Source: Parelaphostrongylus tenuis (taxonomy: Eukaryota; Nematoda; Chromadorea; Rhabditida; Metastrongylidae). From it: a stretch of DNA of 64,000 nucleotides. The stretch spans positions 620,001-684,000 of the forward strand of contig JAHQIW010004523.1 in NCBI GenBank assembly GCA_019055375.1, in the 5' to 3' direction. The translations under genes were made by a program, and so were the position numbers. This document shows, piece by piece, positions 40,701-52,700 of the stretch (positions are counted from its first letter, which is position 1; every line of letters begins with the position of its first letter). The notes under the pieces are model-generated. The model saw only the letters and a list, made by a program, of their open reading frames with translations. It made no database searches and had not been told where the DNA came from.

Positions 40701-43700
40701 TTAATTTCGTCTTTCGAGGTACTGAGTGCCAGTACACAGTTATTTTTACGATAGTATGCTCAGAAAATGAGTCTTTGTGTTCACTGCCAGTTATTTTGTG
40801 ACTGAGGTACTTGTGAGGGCAGTTGCTCATTTCCATGAGAATTTCTTACTTTAATGTGTTCATCGGATGACCTGATATTCTATCGTGTTCGTTGAATAGG
40901 TGAAGATGCATCACTGCGTTCGTTGAATGCATTGGTGCATCATTCCGTTCGCTGACCGAGTAGTAAAAAAAATATCCCGCTATAGTATTGCGTCATCTTA
41001 GACTATTGCCTTGTTTTCGCCCTTTTACTCACGAATTTGGCCAATTCTTTCGAACCTTCATAGAGCATGAAAGGATAGAGTGCTTAGATTAGTCCCTCAA
41101 AGATGCGCTATGCTCTCGACTTTAGTGAACTTTAAAAAGATGATTCGACGCATATTCACTCTTTACATTGATTTGTGAGGTCTTATCGACTCATCATTAC
41201 AATGTTACAATCTTTCTGAGCAAATCTGGTAGTATTCTGTATATATCGGATGAGTGAACTTCTAATTGGTCTAATGTCCGTGGTTGAATCAATAAAAATG
41301 CTTACATTGCAGAAAAATATGCGGTCATTTGCATTTCATGCTCATCAAAATAGCCTTTCTTATAAACTATTGTAAAACATGATTGAAAAACCTGATTGCA
41401 TAGTGGCGAATGTTGCACAGAGTGCTGTATTATATGTATGAAATGAAAATATCCTTGCATAGAGTACAGTTACTGCAGAAGAAGTACAACATTGATTTGT
41501 TTGAAGAGCGAAAATTCTCAGGACTGACTATCTGTTATCAAAATAGATTGAATAAATCAGTATTTCTCCTTGATGAGCACATATGAGTTTGTTAATACTA
41601 GTAATTCCCAAACAATTGAACAGCGAAATGTTCTAATAGGTAATAGCGGCTTGTTGAAACCACTTGTTTTTTCTCAACTAAAAGTTCAACTACCAATGTG
41701 TGCGGTCTCTTACTTATAAAAGCGTGCAGGTTGGTAACCAGTGAGATTTTGCGTTTACCGATCCATCGTTAATTGAGTTAAGACCTATTATCAGCTGTGT
41801 AGGCGAACCGACGGGCAGAATAGCATGATTTGTTTTCCTAATAAGATCCCACTTGCTAAAAAACATTCCGGCTTATTCTACGAACATTCAGATGCTCCTA
41901 GACCCGTATACGTAACGCGTCTCCTAATAGCGCATGCGCAGTGGAGTCCTTTGCATTGCCATTGTCGAATGACCACATTGCAAGCCATCCGGAAGCTCCT
42001 TATAAAACACCAAGCAACAAAGACATGTTCAGCTTATCGATTTAGCGCCTGATGGCTTTTTTGAACGAGTGTTTGAACTGTTTGATTATTAGGTGGTCGT
42101 GAAAATCGCACAAAAGAAAGGGTTGGTAATGGGATAATGACTGACATCAAGTCTTGTTATCTCCTTTATGTCTAAAAAGGAAACCCGGAAATTGACCTCC
42201 GGCCCACTATATAGATGATTGTGTGGTCATTTGTCTCACACAAAAGGAGATGGGTAGATGTTTTTCAAATTGATGAATGAGCAGTTAGAGTACATAAATG
42301 CGTCGGAAGCTATTAGGAGAGGAATGGCTTCCATTTCGAACGTGCCAATCAAACTATTGGAAAGCTTCTACATTACAAAGTGATACCGATAACCAAATAA
42401 CGAAAATTTACTGGTTCAATATCTCTCCTCTTAAGGTTCACATCCATAAAGAGCAGTTGTGCAAAACATGTTCTCAACAGCAGCCAATAAGTGTGCAGGG
42501 AGATGGGAGAGGGTAAACTTTCTAAAATTGGTTCGGAAAATAGCCATGCCTAATGGATACCAAAATGTCGCTCGTTCGAATAGTTTTAGAGGAAATAACG
42601 CTACTAGCAACGATACTTCCAGCGAACGCAAGGTCTTTTTTATTTTACCGTACTCCTTCTTCGTTCTTTTTTAACCAACTGATGTAGCTATCAAACGTTG
42701 TTTGAAAAAGGGCAAGCCTAGGAAAGTCGGTTACGATGATTGAAATACCACCACATACTCTGATAGGCCAATTAGTTCAGAACCGCTCGTATGACCATCT
42801 ATGAACAGCGCAAGAGTACACAATATGCCCCGATGGTAAAGATGGTGATTGCATGAGCAGGGTAAGATCTACCTAATGCCTTGTAGTGTGTACGGTGACA
42901 AATACATCGGCGAAACGGATAGGACACTCTGTGTCCGTAGAAGAGAATACTTAGTCGTCAAGCTTGAAACTAAACTAAATACAAGTGCCTCAATAGGCTC
43001 GCATAGGACGCAGACACGTAGCGGAGAGAATTTTGAAGAAGAAGCCACCATCCTTGCACTGGAACATCAGACCTCAGCGTGTTAGATTTTGAAATCGTTC
43101 TGAATGAACCCCATAAATCTGAACATACACCCACCAAAGATTGCCTCGTTGTCACATCTGATAAGGTAGTGTATAGGAGTGATTTTTATGTAAGGGGTGT
43201 ATTAATGGTCCGTGTGATCTCCGCACGGTTGATTTCCACTCGAACAGCTCAATGGGCGACTCATAGAAAGAGGTGAGTGTGTCGAAAGTTGTTTTACACT
43301 TGATGCGATTAAAATGTAGGTTTGGTGATTTTTTTTCTGTTTGAGTAGTGGAGGTGTTTGGCTTTCGGTTGACTGGATTTTGGCCAACATGATCTTTCTA
43401 TGTTCTGGAAAAGGCGAAACCGCCGAAACGTCAGCTGATCGGATAAATTACAATTATATCAACCTCATGTTTGCCTCACTGAAAAATATCTGTGAGTTGT
43501 TGATAAAAGTATTTGTTGAATACAATAATAAAGTACTATAGTATTACCAGTTAGTGTATCTTTTTTTGAAAAAAAAAAACGCCGGCCATTATATTATTAT
43601 TGCGCTTATTACTGTATTCAGCAAGTACTATTGTTAGCAAAGGTTTTTTAGATAAACGCTTTTTAGCGGTGGTATGATGTTACAGTTTTGTATGTTATGG

Positions 43701-46700
43701 TATGGTATGTTTTTGCAGTTTTTCTTTTCACTAAACATCATACTTAACCACTGATGTTGAGTGATGTGCAGAACTTTGACGTCAGACGGGAATCGAACCC
43801 ACATTTCACCCTTTGCGGGAACGCCTAGTAACCAAACCTTGTTTTGCTATCCCCTGTTCCTACCATTATTATTGCACTCTGCATCTGTTTATCGAAGAGT
43901 AATAGAGAAAATTCTATTTGTGTGGGTGGTGTGCTGCTTCTATATAAGTCTGTTCCTATTTTTTGGTCTTCAAGTGAATTAGATTTTCTCTGATACTGCT
44001 TAGTGAAATCTATATGAAAGCGTGTACAAAGTGCTAATATGGAGAGAATAACTGTGTTTAGTTATAGTTTGAATGATTGTTATATATGGTGAACTACTCA
44101 AATCAATACCTTCATAACACTTTTAACACATTATCGATCCGTCTTCACAGTGCTTAATTTTTTCTTGATGTACGAATCCCAGTACTTCTAGCATCTGATT
44201 CGTTTTTATCTTGTTTTTGAACGTCCTAGGATACTGGTTGAGTACGTCTCCTTGCAGTTTCGAGGATAGCCTGACTGTGACCTGCGTTCCGTAGGGCGTT
44301 CGTTGTTCACTGCCGGAGAGTGTTGTGGGGGGGGGGGGGGGGGTGAAGGGGTGGAGCTTAGCCAGTGCGCGCCGCGAGGAGCATTACAATCGCTTGGCCA
44401 CGACGCCCCACGTTTATACCAATTTTATATTTGATTCCTATTTTCTAAATAAAGTTCACATGTGAGGTGGCCCACCTCTTGAAATAAAGTTTTGAATTCA
44501 ATTATTCTCTTTCTTTTCAAGTTCTGGTCGAAGTAGATAATATATTTTTGCTTCCATGTTAACCTTGTGTTTTGCTTGACACGAATTCTAGACTTAGGCA
44601 TTTTCTTGTTCCAAAACCAAAGTAAATTTGCTCCCAAGTCTGCTGAAGCTGCGAATTCAGTTATTTCTTTTTGAAATTCACAAGCGTTGCTTTGTTTTCT
44701 GTCGTTTGGTAGAACGTTTTAGACAATATTCACAAGAGATCAGGTTCTCTATAAATTTAGAAACCGAGGAGACAGTGATCAATGTTAAGTCACCTGAAGT
44801 TCTCTCCAAAACTGTCTTCAAATACCGAGCAAAACAGCTCTAATTTTTTTTACATATAGCATTCGACTTTTAGACTGGCTGGATTACCTCCCGTACCGGA
44901 TGGTAGCGTTTGACTGTTTGACCCCTTACGTCACCACTATCCACTCGACACGCTGGAGTTCTCGCCGCGCGCCGCGAGCGGCGCTGGCGGTATGTCTCTG
45001 TCGTAACCGAAGGGTTAATAGAGCCTCCACTATAGTTCGCGTGATTTTTCCACTCTCTTGTGAAAATTATTTGTACGAAACAAGAATAGAAATTATCAGT
45101 CAGCTGATAGATTGATGTAATCTCACAGTAATCATATGTTCGCCACAAATTAGATGATTTTGGCTTACTTTGAATTCATTCTTATGTCGGTCACCGATTT
45201 CTTGCTTTGTTGTTGAAGCAACTAAACACGACTCAACTTTTATATCCTTTGTAATCATTAATGTTTCAGTGGATTTCGTCCATATGAAACTCAAAAGGGT
45301 TCAATTCGCTAAGCGTACTCGCTTACTTATGGTCTGGCGGAGAAGCTTTAGACCTAAATTTTGATTATGCAGTAAACATGTTTACATAGACTGACATAGT
45401 TGTGGCAAATCGCTGCTGTACAAACTGTAGTGGATTGGAATTCGCTCCACATGCATCAGTCCACCAGTGATTTGTTTCTATAGTAGACGCTCTGCATACC
45501 AATTGCTCTTATCATATGAGTTTTTTCAATTGATTTTTGAAGCACATCGACATTGAGCCACGCATGATTTCTTTTATCAGATGTTTCTTTGATACATTAT
45601 CGCTACGTAAGATCTTTATCAACGTAACAACATGAATGAAGGAATAGTTGTTTCATCGCTTCACTGATGAATAATATTTATGACGTAAGTTTTCTCCTTG
45701 TAGATTACATTTTTGTCAACATCAGACCAAAACTAATGTCATCTGAATGTATTTTTTTATTTTCACAGCTTTTAACAGATGTATGTTATATATACATATA
45801 TATATATATATAATGTATACATGTATATAAGTGTATATGTACATATATATATATATATATATGTATACATATATGTGCACATATGTATGTATATATACAT
45901 ACGCAGTATACATACATATATATGTATATACAGATATACATTTACACACATCATCCAGCCCCACACCACGCGCCCCGGTGTGGCTAAAACACTGGTTTAA
46001 TTTCCGCCTGATGTCGAATGTTTTGTATATCACTCAAGCCTCTTAGATGTATTTATATGTCATCTAAGTTATGGAAAAATAAGAGCTCATACAGTATCAC
46101 GAGCCATCTTTCTGTTTTCGAGTAAATACCAGCTAAGTCTAAATTTGTCTCCTCGTGCTCAAGTAAGACCCAACTAGTTTTCCTCCCTGAGAAGTCGTGA
46201 AGCAATGAGATAATCATGTTCTTCCTTGTAAATTTGTTCGTGAATTTCACTATCACATCAACAATGTTCCTGCTGAGTACATGTCATCCTTTGATTGCAG
46301 TCATCATGGTCTCATATGCAGTTGTTGTCGTGAAGACACATCAGATGTGATGATGTGTAGGTGATCTGTACTTGAGCTTCTGCTGTTCACGCCGTTCCGT
46401 GCTTTGAACACCGTTCTCAGTTCCATACGACGGAGCACTTCTTGTATCCCTTAGTATTACCTTGTCGACAGTGTGTTCGATAACGCTAAATGTTTCAGTC
46501 CTGTTGACATGCACTGTGATTTCCGAAGCGTACTTTAACTGCGGAGTAAAAACAGAATCGTATGTATTTCTTCTACTTTATCTCTATTTTCCTTTATGCT
46601 TTCACACGTTTCCTCTCAAGCTGTGGCGCTGAGTCGTCTATCATGAAAATAGGCCTTTCTTGATTATCACTGCATCATAGTGAATAGTTCCGTTCCTCGT

Positions 46701-49700
46701 AATCATCCCTTTCTTCACGTTTCTACAAAAGACCGGTCTTTATATGCGTGATGCAGAATCACATGCTACATGTTCCATTCGGCTAATACTGTTATTACAT
46801 GGACGATTTCATCGATCATGCCAATATTGTGTCACAATCGACTATAGCTTCTCGCCACCATGTTTTCCATTTCATGTTCAATTATAGTTTGAGATAGTGT
46901 TAATTGGTTCTAACGAGATTGTGTGGAATCGCTGTTTTCACTCCGATCGTAATGACATTCAAGAATGCGAAGTTATAGCCGTGAGGCTGATGTGCAGTGC
47001 ATAAATAATCATTTCCTATTGAGATGTCCCACTGATTCTTTCAAGTGTTTGCTTAAGCGTAGACATCGAAAACTGGCAAAGGCGACCTATTCTCCCAAAT
47101 AAATGGTACCAATTTGCCGAGCGCGTAGCAGTGTAAGAATTGGTCAGCCCAGGTCCGGATCAAACCACCTACCACGTCTGCCTTGTAGGCCACCTCTAAC
47201 TTTTGAGCTACAATGATCCTTTATAAGCCTTGTTTCTTTTTCTATATCAGAGTAAAGGAACGATTTTGTTGACTCTGGACTATCACTATACTACTCACTC
47301 GATTAAAACTTTCGGGTGTATCGGCATGCAAGGTGCAACTCCCAAATACACAAACACTTCAGCACACAAATGTATACTAATGCATGGATGTACATTCGGG
47401 AGTGTAGATAAATTCTGCAGAGAAATGAATTTATTCCTGGAATAGCCTTTCGTCTCATAGCAAATGCATTGTTGCTTCTTGGAGATACAGGACTCAACTC
47501 AACCAAATCTAAATCGCTAAATATCCCTCGTATAAAGAAAACCGCTTAGCATCAGGATGAAGCATATTGTTGAATTTCCGAGACCGACTATCTATTAACC
47601 TTGGCATGCTGCGGTAACTCCTTATTTTCCTCAAACCTTATGCGAGATATTATAACCCAATCGAAATTCATCTATTTGACCGCCTCTTGCGGTGATATGG
47701 TCTTATAATATACCCAATAATGTGCAAAACCAGCGTCGGTGGTGCAACGGTTTAGCACACGTTCTCGGAAAGAGTGAAATCTGGGTTTGAATCCTAAATG
47801 ACGCAATTGTTTTTGCACAGCACAATTTACAATTTATTATAGCACAATTTATCTAAGTAGCTGAAGTTCCACAGTTTCGTCTTTTCCAGAACCTGGAAAG
47901 TTCAAGTCGTCCACATTCCAGTCAGTTACGCATTATTATTAAATATCACTAGTATTACTACTAGTAATATTAATATAATATAATATATATACTATATATA
48001 TAATAACTAATATACTGTATTAATACTACTTACTTAATATTACTACTAGTATTAGTATCATATTATTAGTATTAGCATTATTATGATATTATCATCAGTA
48101 TTATTATTATGATTGCTATTATTATTAACATTAGCATCGGTATATTGAGTAATTTTTTGCTTGACACGTCAGCACAATTCACTGTGCGGATCCCAGCACA
48201 TCCTGCAATCAGTTTGCTTCCCATTCATCGTCCACAATGGTTTTCGAATATTTAACGTATGGCTTTCGCTGCTTGTTGAAGATTTTGTCTTCTTTATGAT
48301 AGTCATAGAGTTCTGATCGAGACGATTGGCCCTACACTCCTGGAGGTGGTCGGGTTGAGGCGATTCTTGAGGCTTTGACATTGACAGACTGGAAGAGAAG
48401 TTTGAGTGGCGAGGAACCAAAGCCTTGCTTGTCGCTTTGCTTCATGATACACCGAATTATTAAACACTGCGCTGTCCATTTTCCGTTATTGAAAAGTTTA
48501 ACGCGTAAACTAGTTCCAAGAATACTTGGAGTACAAAAGACTTGTAATATGTGGATTGTTTCAATCAAGTTTAGCAGCAGATCATCTTATCCACTTGCTC
48601 ATTTGAAAGTTTCCTATGCTCACGTTAGAATTTTCATTGAACTAATCCTTCTTGATGTCATCTTTTGTCTGATTTCAGGCTATCCAAATAGATCGCAGCC
48701 AAATCGAACGAATAGTTGGCGATCTTGATAAGGTGCCCCCTCCACCAATTGACGCACCACCTGCTCCTCAGCTACCGTATTGGTAAATGGTTTTATGTTT
48801 GTTTTTGTTCTCCTTTCGAATGATTTCGGCCTTCTTTTGATAACGGCCTTTTTAAACTTTCAAATTAATGGTGTGCGGTTAGGTTCACCACCGAATGCCG
48901 TAATAACCTGGTGAATTGTGATGTACCTGTGATGTCGACAACTAGCGCTCCGTCACCAATTCCACCACCACTTCCAATGCCAGATCTTAAACAACAACTT
49001 AAGGCACAACTTGAGTACTACTTCTCAAGGTATTTTATTATTTATACTTGGTTGTGACTATTTTGTAACAATTAGTTAGACAAACTGGAATATTCACGTC
49101 GCTCCATGCTAGTCTAGGCTCTTAAGGAATGTCATTTTGTTCCAATATCCTGAAGTGCATAATTAAGGATAAATATAAAGTTCTTGGAGTTGATCAATTC
49201 CTGAGGGATGCGCCATACATTTTTCTTTAATTTTTAACTTCGTTTGAGGTGGTTGATTGCATATCTGGCTTTTGTAATCACTCTCGGTGGCCGATCACTG
49301 TACCCAGTCAACGCAACTCATCCTCCCAGACAAGTCTGGGACTAGTCTGGTACCAATTTACCGACCCATGGATGGCTTGGTGAGCTATGAGCGCGAGATC
49401 GAACCATCGACCTTGTGAACGACTCAGAGCAACTCTAACCATTGCGCCACATGCGCTCCTGAAGTGCACAGTATCCCCTGAAATTCGTAGACAAGAGCGG
49501 TGGTCTGTGCTGGAAACTAGGCGCGTGCGTACACCTTTTTTGCGGGAACTTCTTAATATCCATTTTTTCCTTACTTTTGAATTTTTTTCATCTCTTTTCC
49601 TTAGGAATTTTGAAACGCCGTGAATCTTGCGTTGGCGAGCGTGTTTGTCCGTCCTTTTTTTTTCAGAAATCAAGCCACTTTTATCTATGGAATTTTAGGG

Positions 49701-52700
49701 TACTTTCCATGTGGCCAATGCAAAATTGAACTACCTAATCTACCTTAGTTATCTTAAGCTTGCCCTAAAGAACAATTGAGTGCAGCAAATAAACTAGTTG
49801 GCTTCAATGTTTGAATCAAAATAAATATTTTTTAGACATGTAAACTATCTGATGCATAGGTGAATTCATCCATATGTATAATAGTCTCCGTAAAAAGTCG
49901 ATTAAATCCGAAAGGTATGCGCCGAAATGGCTGAAAAAAGTGATCTGTATGATTGGTTCATGAGTGATGGATGGATGACGGTTAATGATTGGCAGCAATT
50001 GTTTTGATGATTGAACTATTGAATGATGACTGATGAGTGATTAATATGTGAAAAAATCGGAATCGTTCCCAATAGATAAATTCCGCATCTGTTCCTGAGT
50101 CTCAGCAAGCTACTTTTCAGTGTACTGTGGTTCCATTAAAATTACGGTGTCTGCCTTTTCTCTAGATACAATGAAAAAATGGTTTCGTTTAATGTGGTTG
50201 TTTTTGTGTCCTCTAAGAGCGAGGAGACGACTGCGAAGCCTTGGGGTTGTGACTGAGCCGTGTAGAAACTATCTTTATTACTTACTGAGGTAATGAAGTG
50301 GATTGTAAATGATATAATTGATTGAGCTTGAAGATTTATCAAAATGGAAATGAATAAAAAATGGAAGGTATATGAAAGTTAATCAGAGTATCTTCAAAGA
50401 TTCTTCCTTTACCGGATTTTCTAATCAAAAATTGTTGGTGTTGCCCTCGAAAGTAAAGTGTTCCTCGTGTAGTTATGGAAATCAAAACATTCAGAGAGAA
50501 CCTCATAACTGATCGATATTTGCGATGTCAAATGGATGCGGATCAATTTGTTCCTATATCCATAATTGCCGGATTTCGCAAAATCGTTCAACTCACCAAT
50601 GACTATAATCTCATTCTACAAGTTCTGCGAGGTACGATAGATTTCACTGTATTGTCTTTCGAGAAATTGAATATTGGAAATGAGGAAGAAAGTTTAACCT
50701 AACAGTGTTATGACAGATTTTGAGCTTATCAGAGATAAGGCTAGATTATTACTGTTGTAAATGCTTTCCAGGGGTATCAGATTTTTTTGCCCTTCTTCGT
50801 ATATTTGATGATTTCTCACCTACATATCACTATGCCTAATCTCGGGTGAAAATAAGGCGTACATCTACAGATTACTTTTCAGTTCTTTCTTATACACATA
50901 TCGTTATTACCAACATATTTGTAGAGTCCAATCAAGTGGAAGTGGATGAACGCGGGGAGAAAGTACGATCAGTTTGCCGGCGATGCACTATCATTTTGAG
51001 AGAAATTAGTGAACAGCACAGAGAAGTAGGCCTATTTTGTTTTCGTTTTATTCCTACCGAATGAGGTTGATACACGGCTACTCAGGAAGTCGAGAAAATG
51101 TTGTCTGGCGGGCCACCTTACGTCGATCTGAAGTATGGCCTTAACAACAGCTGGTATGTGACGTTCGACAATGAAGAGACTACACAACAAGCATATCTTC
51201 ATCTACAAAATATAAACATTACGTTCAACAATAAACCAATATGTGTAAGTGTTTGTTTCTAATTTTAGCTCATGTAAAATTACAAATTCTTTGGACATTT
51301 CTGTTTGTGGTTTCACATCGTATAATAATCGTGTTTTAGGCCCGAATAAAAGCAGGTGGACCTCCTACCGACCTGCCACCTATCGACAGAGTTCCCGCGC
51401 AGGTTTTTTTTAAATATTTCTTCTCTTTCTTAGAGTGTTTTCTCAAGACTACAGCTCAAATTTCAAAATGCCAGGTAATAATTTTGAGCCACGCATGTCA
51501 TTTGGTCTGATATAAGGGCTGACTTATAGAGCCCGATACATGTGTTTCAACCTCGACGGTCTCATCAGTCGGGCGCTTCCATTTTGGTCTTTAGCCAATC
51601 CTCTCGGGGCGCTTAGTCCCCTATACTAAGAGTAGGCGACGACGAACATTTTACACTCTATGTGCGGTGAAATTAACGCCGAACACACAGTGATGTGCAC
51701 TCTATTGCTGTTAGCTGCTATCTTTAGTACACCATACCTTTCTTTTCGAGTGTTTTTTTAGACCACAGCTCAAATTTCAATGTACCAGATTTCCTAACTG
51801 ACAAAAAGATTGATGAACGAAAAGGCAGATGTGGTTTAGTTTGCTGAATATTAGTTTGAAATTGATTCTGATTGAATACATGAAAATGCGCTTCAGCTGA
51901 ATATCGATGTACATACTTTCCTGCTTATTTGCTAAATACTTCATGTGCATCTTATCTTCACTTGAAAGTCCGAATATGTCTTCCAGTCGTTTTGTCGCTT
52001 CATAAACGGCTCTATAGGCGTAGTCAGGTTTAGGTGTTTCTTTTGTAAATTGAGAATGTGCCCATCTCCTCTTCTCATTGGCATTTTGAATGCTAGTCTA
52101 GATTGATTTTGGTTCTTGTTGACGATCTTGAGATGGTCATATGAAAGCGTTTTTAGTTGTCATAATAGGAAGCTTGCCAGTCTTCGTGATTCAAATGTAA
52201 GTTTTCTACCTTGAGAATCCGAATCTTCTAGGATGACATGGCATTCTGTTATTAGCAGACGGTCTGCTTGAGGGTGGTAGTGGTAAGGTGATTCTCAATA
52301 TTACCCTCTCCAAGTCTCCTAACATACGGACATAGGCATTCCCTCATAGTCTCGAGAGTTTGACGACCGTTTCAGTTTAGTTCTATGAGTGATTCACATC
52401 TATTTGTCGAGTTGCTCGTAATCGAGTAAGGTTAAAACGATTTGATCAAGTGAACCAGTTTCAAAAGGGGTTTTTTCTAGTATAGTACAGATTTACTTGT
52501 CATATTTTCAAAAAATAAAAGAGCACGTTAAACTTCGTTCAAAATGAGTGATTTCCTAACACTTAATCTCGAAAGTGGTTTCGTTCAACTTGGAATAATT
52601 ATCGGGAAACGAGCTTCATCAAGTGATAAGAAAATCCAATAAAATTTATACATAATTTCCAACTAAATACATATTTGAAATTCACCATTATCTCATCTTT

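Larger units (their letters stand above)
41900..43470 (+). mobile_element. Penelope-like retroelement, decayed
   Basis: Order on the plus strand: reverse-transcriptase YIDD box, RT C-terminal segment, GIY-YIG endonuclease and a 3' terminus with GGCGAAACCGCCGAAACGTC. Several frameshifts and stops. The 5' boundary is uncertain. It lies in larp intron 1, in the same orientation as the gene. Confidence 0.7.

Noticed and set aside
45722..46046. Tyr/Ile/His-rich open frames on both strands
   Set aside because: Translations of the TATG/TA microsatellite.
48169..48420. Minus-strand frame with CRMCWDPHSELC, resembling a retroelement zinc knuckle
   Set aside because: Spacing is not the canonical CX2CX4HX4C, and nothing else of a gag or pol gene is nearby.
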